DNA from: Streptomyces marokkonensis
GTDB taxonomy: Bacteria > Actinomycetota > Actinomycetes > Streptomycetales > Streptomycetaceae
Assembly: GCF_008312835.1 (NCBI RefSeq)
Contig: NZ_VSKS01000008.1
Coordinates: forward strand, 124,001 to 188,000
Reading direction: 5' to 3'
Length of the DNA: 64,000 nt
Shown: positions 17,036 to 25,172 of the stretch, one piece after another
How the letters are laid out: every line of letters begins with the position of its first letter
Numbering within the stretch: position 1 is the first letter of the stretch
Made by a program: the position numbers and the translations under genes
The notes under the pieces: model-generated
Seen by the model: only the letters and a program-made list of their open reading frames with translations
Databases searched by the model: none
Told to the model about the DNA's origin: nothing

Positions 17036-18750
17036 CCCTCCTGACGCAGGTGCGAGGTGTCGTTGAACAGGCGGACGCTGGCGTTGCCGTCGGCGTAGTA
17101 CGCGACCGCGGAGAGTGAGGCGGCCGAGAGCTCCATGCGGAACAGGGCCTCGGGCGGGGCGCCCAGGGCCAGCCGTACGAAGGTCTTGATCGGTGTCACG
17201 TGGGTGACGAGCAGGACCGTGCGGTTCGCGTGGGCGGCGATCAGCTTGTCCCGGGTCGCGGCGACCCTGGTGGCGGTGGCCGCGAAGCTCTCGCCGCCGC
17301 CGGTGGGTTCGGCGTCCGGGGAGGCCAGCCAGGCGTTCAGGTCCTCGGGGTGGCGTTCGCGGACCTCGCCGAAGGTGAGGCCCTCCCAGGCGCCGAAGTC
17401 CGTCTCGCGCAGGCCGTCCTCCACGCTCACGTCGAGGCCGAGGCGGGCGGCGACGATGCCGGCGGTCTCGCGGGTGCGGGCGAGGGGGGAGGCGACGATC
17501 GCCTGGACGGTGCCGCGCCGGGCGAGCGCGGCGGCGACCTTCTCGGCCTGCTCACGCCCGATGCCGGAGAGGGAGGGATCACTGCCGCCGCTTCCCGAGA
17601 AACGCTTCTGCGGGGTCAGCGGCGTCTCCCCGTGCCGCAGCAGCACGAAGGTGGCCGGCGGCCCCATATCGGCGGGCGCCCACCCGGCACCGGGCGTCGC
17701 CACGGCCCGCGCGGCCCGCCCCTCGGCGTCGGCACCGCCTCCGGCCGTCCGTGAGGCGGCTCCCGCCGCCCGGGCAGCCCGGACGTCGGCCTCGGCCTTC
17801 GCCGGTCCGCGCCCGCCACCGGCGGCCCCCGAGGCGTCGTCCGCCCCGGCGACCGGCGTCACGGCCCCGGCCCGGTCGACACCGGCACCCGTAGTCCCCC
17901 GAGCCGCGGCACCCGCCCCGCCCGCCCGCGCATCGGCGTCCGCACCGGCACCGCCTGCACCCGCACCGGCGGTCCGGGCCGCCGCGCCCTCCGATGCGGC
18001 ACCCGCCCCCGCGGCCCGCGCGCCGGCGTCCGCACCGGCACCGTGCGCACCGGCACCGGCGGCGCTCCGGGCCGTCCCGTCCTCGGAACCCGCTCCCGCC
18101 CCCGCGGCCCGCGCGCCGGCGTCCGTGGCGCCCGGAGTGGCGGCATCGCCGGGCTCGGTGTCCGCCCCTGCGGGCGGCCGGAAGTCAGCGGCGGCGGCGC
18201 CGGGTGGTGACGTCAGTGCGGCGCGGACGCGGGCCGCGCCCGCCCTCGCGTCCCCGGGCGGGCCCGACGTCTCGGGCGTCACCGGACGTGCCGCCGGCGT
18301 GTCCAGGTCGGCGCGGGAGGTGGTGGGCGACCAGGTGCCGCCCCGCTTGCCCGCGTCCATCGCCTCGTTGGCCAGGCGGTCGGCGTGCTTGTTCCGCTCG
18401 CGCGGGATCCACTCGTACGTCACCCGCTCCGGCGGCAGGACAGCCGCCGCCTCCGCCGCGAGCGGCTTCATCGCCGGGTGCTTGATCTTCCAGCGGCCCG
18501 TCATCTGCTCGATGACGAGCTTGGAGTCCATCCGGACGTGGACCCGCGCCTGAGGGTCCAGCGCGCGGGCGGCGCGCAGGCCGGCCAGCAGGCCCCGGTA
18601 CTCGGCGACGTTGTTCGTGGCGACGCCGAGGTACTCGGCCGTCTCCGTCAGGGTCTCCCCCGTCGCCGCGTCGCTCACCACGGCCCCGTAGCCCGCGGGC
18701 CCCGGGTTGCCCCGCGACCCGCCGTCCGCCTCGACGATGAACTCCCGCAC
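17032..18750 (-). CDS. Bifunctional RNase HI / acid (CobC-like) phosphatase
   Basis: 572 residues. The N-terminal RNase HI domain (1-140) keeps all four carboxylates: Asp9 (EADGGSRGNPG), Glu50 (NVAEYRG), Asp75 (RMDSKL), Asp124 (KHADRLANEA). The C-terminal histidine phosphatase (from about 366) has LLRHGETPLT and the second histidine in LLVTHVTP. The fusion is known from mycobacteria (Rv2228c) and Streptomyces. The linker between the domains is about 225 residues of Ala/Gly/Asp/Arg repeats (AGAGA type), far longer than in most homologues. It is the last gene of a minus-strand set after the zinc-ribbon protein, with an 11-bp gap. Confidence 0.93.
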   Translation of the reverse strand: MREFIVEADGGSRGNPGPAGYGAVVSDAATGETLTETAEYLGVATNNVAEYRGLLAGLRAARALDPQARVHVRMDSKLVIEQMTGRWKIKHPAMKPLAAEAAAVLPPERVTYEWIPRERNKHADRLANEAMDAGKRGGTWSPTTSRADLDTPAARPVTPETSGPPGDARAGAARVRAALTSPPGAAAADFRPPAGADTEPGDAATPGATDAGARAAGAGAGSEDGTARSAAGAGAHGAGADAGARAAGAGAASEGAAARTAGAGAGGAGADADARAGGAGAAARGTTGAGVDRAGAVTPVAGADDASGAAGGGRGPAKAEADVRAARAAGAASRTAGGGADAEGRAARAVATPGAGWAPADMGPPATFVLLRHGETPLTPQKRFSGSGGSDPSLSGIGREQAEKVAAALARRGTVQAIVASPLARTRETAGIVAARLGLDVSVEDGLRETDFGAWEGLTFGEVRERHPEDLNAWLASPDAEPTGGGESFAATATRVAATRDKLIAAHANRTVLLVTHVTPIKTFVRLALGAPPEALFRMELSAASLSAVAYYADGNASVRLFNDTSHLRQEG

Positions 18751-18761
18751 GCCGAACGCCC

Positions 18762-19505
18762 CTACAGGCCCGACTCCGACGTGCGCACCAGGATGCGCCG
18801 GCAGTTCTCGCAGCGCACCACCGTGTCGGGGGCGGCGGAACGGATCTCGTTCAGCTCGGTGATGGCGAGCTCCTGGCGGCAGCCCTGGCAGGTGCGGGCG
18901 TACAGCTTCGCCGCGCCGATGCCGCCCTGCTGCCCGCGCAGCTTGTCGTACAGGCTCAGCAGCGGGGCGGGCACGGAGCCGGCGACGACCTCGCGCTCCT
19001 TCGTGATCGAGGCGACCTCGCCGTCGATCTCCTCGACGGCGGCGTCCCGGCGCGCGGTCGCGTCGTCGATCCGCCCCTGCACGGAGCCGACCCGCTCGGT
19101 CAGTTCGGCGACCCGCTCCTGCGCGGACTCGCGGCGCTCCATGACCTCCAGGACGACGTCCTCGAGGTCTCCCTGCCGCTTGGCGAGGGAGGTGATCTCG
19201 CGCTGGAGGTTCTCCAGGTCCTTGGGCGAGGAGACGGCACCGGAGTCGAGGCGCTTCTGGTCGCGGGCGGCGCGCTGGCGCACCTGGTCGACGTCCTGCT
19301 CGGCCTTGGTCTGCTCGCGGGCGCAGTCGCTCTCCTCGGTCTGCGCGGCGACGAGCAGGTCGCGCAGCTGGGTGAGGTCCCGGTTCAGCGACTCGATCTC
19401 GGCGTGCTCGGGCAGCGACCGGCGCTTGTGGGCGAGCTGCTGGAGGCGGACGTCGAGGTCCTGGACGTCGAGGAGTCGGATCTGGTCGGCGGACGCGGCG
19501 TTCAG
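18762..19505 (-). CDS. C4-type zinc ribbon / coiled-coil protein with CTG start
   Basis: 247 residues. A long antiparallel coiled coil (about 20-170, LPEHAEIESLNRDLTQLRDL) is followed by a zinc ribbon of two CxxC pairs (CQGC and CENC) near the C-terminus. This is the family encoded beside nif3-like and RNase H genes in actinomycetes, thought to bind nucleic acid. No ATG, GTG or TTG lies at the conserved start. The frame begins at CTG 19505, which overlaps the TGA of the upstream gene as CTGA and has GGAG 7 bases upstream. This replaces the usual ATGA/GTGA arrangement and predicts coupled initiation at CTG. Confidence 0.85.
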   Translation of the reverse strand: MNAASADQIRLLDVQDLDVRLQQLAHKRRSLPEHAEIESLNRDLTQLRDLLVAAQTEESDCAREQTKAEQDVDQVRQRAARDQKRLDSGAVSSPKDLENLQREITSLAKRQGDLEDVVLEVMERRESAQERVAELTERVGSVQGRIDDATARRDAAVEEIDGEVASITKEREVVAGSVPAPLLSLYDKLRGQQGGIGAAKLYARTCQGCRQELAITELNEIRSAAPDTVVRCENCRRILVRTSESGL

Positions 19506-20359
19506 TTGGGGGCTCCAGATGTATCGGTGGTGGCGCTGGACGCCGCGTGGGCGGTCCAGGGGTCGGTGACCGTCCTGGAGACGTGGACCCTCAGGTCCCA
19601 CCCGTGACGGTCGGAGATCTCGTCGAGCTGGGCTGCGGCCAGCTCGCACCAGGGCCATTCGGTGGCCCAGTGCGCCGCGTCGAGCAGCGCGAGGGGGCTC
19701 TGGGCGCGGGCCTCGGACGCCGGGTGGTGGCGCAGGTCCGCGGTGAGGAAGGCGTCCACGCCGGCGGCCCGGACGTGGTCGAACAGGCTGTCGCCGGAGC
19801 CGCCGCTGACGGCGACCGTGCGGACGGGCGCGTCCGGGTCGCCGGCGACGCGGATGCCCTGCGCGGTCGCGGGGAGCCGTTCGGCGGCGCGGGCCGCGAG
19901 TTCGCGGACGGTCAGCGGATGGTCGAGCTCGCACACGCGGCCCAGTCCGCGGCGGCCCTCGGGGTCGGACGGGTCCGGCACGAGGGGTCCGACGACCCTG
20001 AGGTCCAGCGCGCCGGCGAGGGCGTCGGAGACGCCCGGGTCGGCGGTGTCGGCGTTGGTGTGGGCGACGTGCAGCGCGATGTCGTTCTTGATGAGGGTGT
20101 GCACCACGCGGCCCTTGAAGGTGGAGGCCGCGACCGTGGTCGTGCCGCGCAGGTAGAGCGGGTGGTGGGTGACGAGCAGGTCGGCGTCCAGCTTCACCGC
20201 CTCGTCGACGGTCTCCCGGACCGGGTCGACGGCGAACAGGACCCGCGTGACCTCCTGGTCGGGCTCGCCCACGACGGTGCCGACCGCGTCCCAGGACTCG
20301 GCCCGCTCGGCGGGCCACAGGTTCTCCAGCGCGGCGATGACTTCTGACAGACGGGGCAC
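19502..20359 (-). CDS. Nif3-like dinuclear metal centre protein
   Basis: 285 residues. Metal ligands of the Nif3/YbgI fold are visible: LLVTHHPLY near residues 62-70, HVAHTNAD near 97-104, and the C-terminal FLTADLRHHPASEA with a following ALLDAAHWATE. Family members form hexamers with a di-metal site; some act as GTP cyclohydrolase-like or phosphatase-like enzymes, but the role in Streptomyces is unsettled. It is the first gene of the set with the zinc-ribbon and RNase H genes, all coupled or nearly so. Confidence 0.92.
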   Translation of the reverse strand: MPRLSEVIAALENLWPAERAESWDAVGTVVGEPDQEVTRVLFAVDPVRETVDEAVKLDADLLVTHHPLYLRGTTTVAASTFKGRVVHTLIKNDIALHVAHTNADTADPGVSDALAGALDLRVVGPLVPDPSDPEGRRGLGRVCELDHPLTVRELAARAAERLPATAQGIRVAGDPDAPVRTVAVSGGSGDSLFDHVRAAGVDAFLTADLRHHPASEARAQSPLALLDAAHWATEWPWCELAAAQLDEISDRHGWDLRVHVSRTVTDPWTAHAASSATTDTSGAPN

Positions 20360-20533
20360 GGTTGCAAGGCTACCTGGCTGTTTCGCACGGCAGTACCGGC
20401 TCCGGGGAGCACAGCCCCCTCCCCTTCCTCAGGTGAATCGTTCCTGGAGCACCCTTACGTGTGAAGCGGGGGCCCACCCGTCCCCGGCCCGCGGAGGTGA
20501 AAACTACCGTTCGTCACCGGAGGTGACCGAACG

Positions 20534-21778
20534 ATGACGGTCTGTGCCATCGAACCTGCGGCGGGACGCGAGGACGGAGCCGGGCGGGCGGGCTGCGCCA
20601 TCACCGCGGACGGCTGCTACGCCGCACGCCTCGCCCTCGCCGGCGACTCCCTCTTCCCGGAGCGCTGGACCCTGGACGGCCCCGAGCCCTACGCCGTACC
20701 GCTGCCCGGCAACCAGCCCGAGGAACCCGGCACGGAGGTGCAGCCGCTGAGCGACGGGCGGGTCCTCATCCACCGGCCGGTGGACGGGAGGCACGCCTTC
20801 TCCCTTCTCTACCCGGCCGGCCCCGGCACCGGTGAGCTGCCGCTGGGCGCGGTCGAGTGCCCGGACGAGGAGACCCGGCTGCGGCTGCTGCCGCCCGCGC
20901 CGGACGGGAGGCGGGCGTACGCCCTCGCCGTGGGCCCGCGGTCGGCGGCGGTGTGGCTGGTGGCGGGCGGCGCGTTCGGGCCCGAGCGGGTCGCCGAGGT
21001 GCCGGGCCGCTGCTCGGGCGGGGTGTGGCTGGACCGGACGGGGCGGATGCTGGCCCTGGACCGGGAGGCCGGCGGGTGCACCAAGGCGGTCGTGGTGGAC
21101 CTGGGGCGCGGCGGTGAGGTCTCGCCGCTGCTGCAGATCGCCGACGGGAGCGACGACCGGGTGCTGCTCGCCGACCCGGACAGCGGGCTGCTGCTGATCC
21201 GCTCGGACGCGCCCTCCCCCGGGCGGGACCGGCTGGGCTGGGGGGTGCTGGGCAGCACGCTGCCGGTGCGGTTCCCGGAGTGCCTGAGGCTGCCGGACTG
21301 CACGGTGACGCCGTTCGCCGTCCAGCCGGGCCAGATGCTGACGCCGGAGGGCTGCGCGGTGGCGCTGCGCGTCGACGGCGCGCTCGGCAGCTGGGTCGGG
21401 GTGTGGCGGCCGGCGGAGCGGCGGGTGCGTCATGTCCCGGCGCCCGCGGGGTGGTTGACCGGCACCGGGCTGTGGACGGCCGACGGGGCGCTGCGGCTGC
21501 CGTACGCCAACCGGTCGGTGCCGTGCGGTGTGGCCGTCCTGAGGGTGCCGGGGCAGGAGCGGCGGGCGGAGGGTCTGGACGTCCGCCCGCCGGTGGGCCT
21601 CCCGGTGACCGCGGACGACGGTGAACCCTGCGCGGCCGGCGGGGAGTCGGTGGTCCGGCCCGGTGAACTGCCGCACCCGGCGGGGCCGACGGTGTCGCTG
21701 CACCCTCCCGAGCCCTCCTCGGCACCCCGGCCCGTACCCCTGCAACAGGCGCCTCTGGGACGGCTTGTAACGAAGTAG
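20534..21778 (+). CDS. Hypothetical protein, beta-propeller-like
   Basis: 414 residues from ATG 20534 with GGAGG 12 bases upstream. No signal peptide or membrane span. The sequence shows spaced strand motifs (DGRVLIHRPVDGRHAFSL, GGVWLDRTGRMLALD, DSGLLLIRSD, GTGLWTADGALRLPY) that look like blades of a propeller. I know it only as a conserved Streptomyces gene divergent from the nif3-like gene. The last 50 residues are Pro-rich. Function unknown. Confidence 0.75.
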   Translation: MTVCAIEPAAGREDGAGRAGCAITADGCYAARLALAGDSLFPERWTLDGPEPYAVPLPGNQPEEPGTEVQPLSDGRVLIHRPVDGRHAFSLLYPAGPGTGELPLGAVECPDEETRLRLLPPAPDGRRAYALAVGPRSAAVWLVAGGAFGPERVAEVPGRCSGGVWLDRTGRMLALDREAGGCTKAVVVDLGRGGEVSPLLQIADGSDDRVLLADPDSGLLLIRSDAPSPGRDRLGWGVLGSTLPVRFPECLRLPDCTVTPFAVQPGQMLTPEGCAVALRVDGALGSWVGVWRPAERRVRHVPAPAGWLTGTGLWTADGALRLPYANRSVPCGVAVLRVPGQERRAEGLDVRPPVGLPVTADDGEPCAAGGESVVRPGELPHPAGPTVSLHPPEPSSAPRPVPLQQAPLGRLVTK

Positions 21779-21875
21779 CGGCGGTCGGCGTGGCCGCCTG
21801 GATCCGGGGCGTGGTGTGCCGGTTAGACTCGCCCGGTTGTAGGAAAGATCATGTTTACGGGGTGAATTCCTTCCG

Positions 21876-22043
21876 ATGAACGACGTCAGTACGCATCAGG
21901 CGCAGTCCGTCGAGGACGGGCAGGCCGCCGCCGGGCACGGCAGACACCGGGGACCGGTTTCCACGCAGGAGACCGAAACGTCCCCGCGTGGCCGTCACCG
22001 CAGGCCGGCGGAGCAGAACGAGCACGCGGAGTCGGCCGCCTGA
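21876..22043 (+). CDS. Small conserved-looking basic/His-rich protein (55 aa)
   Basis: The ATG at 21876 opens 55 codons: MNDVSTHQAQSVEDG, two RHRG/GRHRRP motifs, and an acidic end. It has a -10-like TTAGACT near 21821-21827 and a strong terminator 35 bp after the stop, so it looks like its own transcription unit. The repeated GRHR element flanked by Glu/Thr residues argues for selection on the protein. I recall similar small genes at this place in other Streptomyces, but no function. Confidence 0.55.
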   Translation: MNDVSTHQAQSVEDGQAAAGHGRHRGPVSTQETETSPRGRHRRPAEQNEHAESAA

Positions 22044-22077
22044 CGTCTCGTCAGGCGGTGGGCCGCACCGCACCACG

Positions 22078-22116
22078 AACGGCCCCGCCCGTCGCACGAC
22101 GACGGGCGGGGCCGTT
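22078..22116. terminator. Strong bidirectional hairpin
   Basis: A 17-bp perfect stem, AACGGCCCCGCCCGTCG with its complement, and a 5-base loop. It lies between the small plus-strand gene and the minus-strand MaoC gene whose stop is at 22131, so it can serve both. Confidence 0.8.
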
Positions 22117-22130
22117 CGCCGTCCACCGGT

Positions 22131-22988
22131 TCAGCGGTGCCCGACGGCGGTGTCCGCGAGCACCGGCGCCTCCCCCCGCTCGACCGCGCTCACGGTCACC
22201 CGTACCTGTCCGTCCCCGCGCCACATCCGGATCCGCAGCGTCTCGCCCGGGTACGCGACCCCGGCGAACCGGGTGGTGCAGGAGCGGACGCGGGTGACGT
22301 CACCGTCGAGCAGCGTGTCGACGACCGCCTTGAGCGTCATGCCGTAGGTGCACAGCCCGTGCAGGACGGGACGGGGGAATCCGGCGCGGGCCGCGAACGC
22401 GGGGTCGGCGTGCAGGGGGTTGAGGTCTCCGGAGAGGCGGTAGAGCAGTGCCTGGTCCTCCCGGACGGTCAGGTCGCAGGTCCGCTCCGGCGGGCCCGCG
22501 GGCGCCTCGCGCCGCACGGACGGGCCGCGGTCACCGCCCCAGCCGCCCTCACCGCGTACGTAGATCTCCGCGTCGCAGGACCACAGCGGGCCGTCGGCGT
22601 CGGCGGCCTCGGTGCGCAGGACGAGGACGGCCGCCGTGCCCTTGTCGTACACGGCGGTGATCCGGTCGGTGGTGGTGGCGGTGCCCTCGGCGGGCAGGGG
22701 CCGGTGCACGGTGAGCGACTGCCCGCCGTGCAGGACGCGGGCGAGGTCGACGTCGACGCCGGGCACGGACAGCCCGGCGATCACTCCGGGCGGTCCGCCG
22801 CCCGCGACGGTGGCGAAGCTCGGCAGGACGTGCAGCCGGGACTCCAGGGTGTAGCGGAGTTCGCCGGGGTCGGTGGCGGGCCGGCCCGCGCCGATGCCGA
22901 GGTGGTAGAGCAGGACGTCCCCGGCGGTCCAGGAGATGGCGTGGGTCCGGGGCGGGGCGGCGAGCGCCGCGGCTGCGTCGAGGGGCAT
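22131..22988 (-). CDS. MaoC-family enoyl-CoA hydratase / 3-hydroxyacyl dehydratase
   Basis: 285 residues from ATG 22988 with AGGAG 6 bases upstream. It is a double hot-dog protein. The C-terminal half has the hydratase-2 motif as LYRLSGDLNPLHADPAFAAR followed by FPRPVLHGLCTYG, giving the catalytic Asp/His pair (Asn-Pro-Leu-His-Ala-Asp). The N-terminal half (LYHLGIGAG) is the inactive-type hot dog, as in peroxisomal MFE-2 hydratase-like enzymes. It probably hydrates a 2-enoyl-CoA in fatty-acid oxidation. It stands alone; the MFS gene upstream is separated by a tandem-repeat region. Confidence 0.87.
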   Translation of the reverse strand: MPLDAAAALAAPPRTHAISWTAGDVLLYHLGIGAGRPATDPGELRYTLESRLHVLPSFATVAGGGPPGVIAGLSVPGVDVDLARVLHGGQSLTVHRPLPAEGTATTTDRITAVYDKGTAAVLVLRTEAADADGPLWSCDAEIYVRGEGGWGGDRGPSVRREAPAGPPERTCDLTVREDQALLYRLSGDLNPLHADPAFAARAGFPRPVLHGLCTYGMTLKAVVDTLLDGDVTRVRSCTTRFAGVAYPGETLRIRMWRGDGQVRVTVSAVERGEAPVLADTAVGHR

Positions 22989-23292
22989 GTGTCTCCTGAT
23001 CACCGGAGGGCGCGGACGCCCTGTGTGGCGCGGGCCCGGCGCCCGCCGGCCGGGCCGGCCGGGACACGGGTCCCGCCGGAGACCGTACAGGCGGCCGTGC
23101 GGCGCCGTGCGGGCCCGCCACCGCCCCGTCTTCGGGGCGGCGCCACCTTGCGGCCGCCATCGGCACGACCGGCGCCCGCGCACACGGAGGCCCGCCCGGG
23201 TCCGGCTGTGACCGGCCCCGGGCAGGCCGGTCACGCGCGCCGTCGCCGGTGACGACGGCCGGACGGCGTCCGGCGGCGTCGAGGTGCCGGAC
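22989..23292. other. Non-coding leader between tandem repeat and MaoC gene
   Basis: Very GC-rich with several short inverted repeats (e.g. GGGCGCGGACGCCC near 23007). It must hold the MaoC promoter on the minus strand. Open frames here have no codon-usage support and no known domain. Confidence 0.4.
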
Positions 23293-23516
23293 GGGCCGAC
23301 TCGGTTGCCCACGGTCCGGCGGGCCGACTCGGCTCCCTACGGTCCGGCGGGCCGACTCGGTTGCCCACGGTCCGGCGGGCCGACTCGGTTGCCCACGATC
23401 CGGCGGGCCAACTCGGCTCCCCCTGACCCGGCGGGCCAACTCGGCTCCCCCCGACCCGGCGGGCCGACTCGGTTGCCTACGGTCCGGCGGGCCGACTCGG
23501 CTCCCCACGGTCCGGC
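23293..23516. repeat. Tandem repeat, eight 28-bp units
   Basis: Eight head-to-tail 28-bp units, each beginning GGGC(C)(G/A)ACTCGG and ending CGG(T/A)CCGGC or GACCCGGC. Two internal variants alternate (GGTTGCCC and GGCTCCC types), showing block duplication. The unit length is not a multiple of three, so it is not coding. It starts 4 bp after the MFS stop at 23520 on the minus strand, inside the MFS-MaoC gap. Confidence 0.9.
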
Positions 23517-23519
23517 GGG

Positions 23520-24950
23520 CTACGGCGATTCGGCCGTTCGCCGCGGCAGCCACACCCACATCAGCACCGCCCCGAACGCCAGCACGGCGGTCCCCGTGCC
23601 GAACACCAGCGCGTAGCCCTCCGTGAGGGCCTGCGGTGTCCGGACTCCCGCCGTGTGGGCCGCCGCGATGGTGGACATGACGGCGAGGCCGAGGGAGCCG
23701 CCCATCGTGCGGGAGGTGTTGATCAGGCCGGAGACCAGGCCGGCCTCCTCGGGGGCCGCGCCGGACGTGGCCAGTGCGGCGAGCGGGGTGCCGGCCAGGC
23801 CCGCGCCCAGCATCATCAGGATGCCGGGGAACATGATCGCGGTGAGATACGCCCCGTCCGCGGTCATCGTCGACTGCCAGCCGAAGCCGGCCAGCGCGAC
23901 CACCGTGCCGAGCACCGCCACCGCGCGCGGTCCCGCCGTACGCATCAGGCGGGGCGCGAGCTTGGAGCCGAGGACCACGGCGAGGGAGCTCGGCACCAGG
24001 GCGAGGCCCGCCTCGAGCGGGCTGTAGCCGAGGACGTTCTGCGCGTACAGGGTCATGAAGAACCACATGCAGAACATCGCGGAGCCGCTGAGGAACATCG
24101 CCACGTTCGCCGACGCCACCGACCGCAGCCGCAGCAGCCCGAGCGGCATCAGCGGGGCCTTGGCCCGCGCCTCGACGAGGAGGAAGAGCGCGATCAGGGC
24201 GAGCCCGGCGCACAGCGGCACCAGGGTGGCACCCGCCGTCCAGCCCTCGGCCTCGGTCTGCGAGATGCCGCACGCCAGCGTGGCGAGACCGGCCGTCACC
24301 AGCACCGCGCCCGGAAGGTCGAGCCGCCGCCGGTCACCGGCCCGGCTCTCCGCCAGCCACCGGGCGGCCCCGGCCAGCACCACCGCTCCGACCGGCACGT
24401 TGATCAGCAGCACCCACCGCCACGACAGCGCGTCCACCAGCACCCCGCCGACGAACCCGCCGGCCGCGCCGCCGCCCGCCCCGACGGCCGTCCAGGTCGC
24501 GATGGCCCGGGCACGTGCCGCGCCCTCCGGCACGGCCGAGGTGACGATGGTGAGCGTGGAGGGCGCCAGCACGGCCGCGCCCAGCCCCTGCACCGCCCGC
24601 GCCAGCAGCAGCTGCCAGCCCTCCTGGGCCAGCCCGCCCGCCAGCGAGGCCAGCGTGAACAGGCCGAGGCCGACGAGGAACATGCGCTTGCGCCCGTAGA
24701 GGTCACCGGCGCGTCCGCCGAGCAGCATGAAGCCCGCGAAGGCGATGGCGTACGCGTTCACCACCCACTGCAGTCCCTGCTCGTCGAGTCCCAGCCCGGT
24801 CCGCACGGACGGCAGCGCGACGTTCACCACGGAGATGTCGAGGACGACGAGGAACTGCCCGGCGCAGGCGAGCGCCACCACCAGCCACGTGGGGGGTGAG
24901 GTACGGACGGGCGTGCGGGCGGTGCCGGTGGCTTCGAGCATGGATGCCAT
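23520..24950 (-). CDS. MFS drug exporter, DHA2 (14-TM) type
   Basis: 476 residues. Motif C of 12/14-TM antiporters is not exact, but motif A (GGRAGDLYGRKRMF) and the first helix VVLDISVVNVALPS are typical of EmrB/QacA exporters. About 14 hydrophobic segments are seen. It probably exports toxic organic compounds by proton antiport. It starts at 24950 divergent from a second MFS gene at 25173; no adjacent TetR gene is present. The 222-bp divergent gap contains an AT-richer patch (about 25060-25115) where promoters are likely. Confidence 0.88.
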   Translation of the reverse strand: MASMLEATGTARTPVRTSPPTWLVVALACAGQFLVVLDISVVNVALPSVRTGLGLDEQGLQWVVNAYAIAFAGFMLLGGRAGDLYGRKRMFLVGLGLFTLASLAGGLAQEGWQLLLARAVQGLGAAVLAPSTLTIVTSAVPEGAARARAIATWTAVGAGGGAAGGFVGGVLVDALSWRWVLLINVPVGAVVLAGAARWLAESRAGDRRRLDLPGAVLVTAGLATLACGISQTEAEGWTAGATLVPLCAGLALIALFLLVEARAKAPLMPLGLLRLRSVASANVAMFLSGSAMFCMWFFMTLYAQNVLGYSPLEAGLALVPSSLAVVLGSKLAPRLMRTAGPRAVAVLGTVVALAGFGWQSTMTADGAYLTAIMFPGILMMLGAGLAGTPLAALATSGAAPEEAGLVSGLINTSRTMGGSLGLAVMSTIAAAHTAGVRTPQALTEGYALVFGTGTAVLAFGAVLMWVWLPRRTAESP

Positions 24951-25172
24951 GCTCTCAACCGGCCCGCGTGCGCCGCATCGGCATTTCGGCCGACGCGGCC
25001 TCGGCCCCCCGGCTTAGGCGGGCGCCCGCTCCGAGGGACCGCGCCGCGGCGCCGAAGGCCAAGGAACGGTCAAGAATTCGTTAGTGTGCCAAAGCATCGG
25101 AATAGTTGCCTCGGTGTACGGGGTTCGATCTGCACGTATCCACTGGAACGGCCGGCCCCGGAGGCACCCTTC

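Noticed and set aside
23293-23516. The 28-bp repeat was considered as a CRISPR array or coding repeat.
   Set aside because: There are no spacers, and the period is not a multiple of three.
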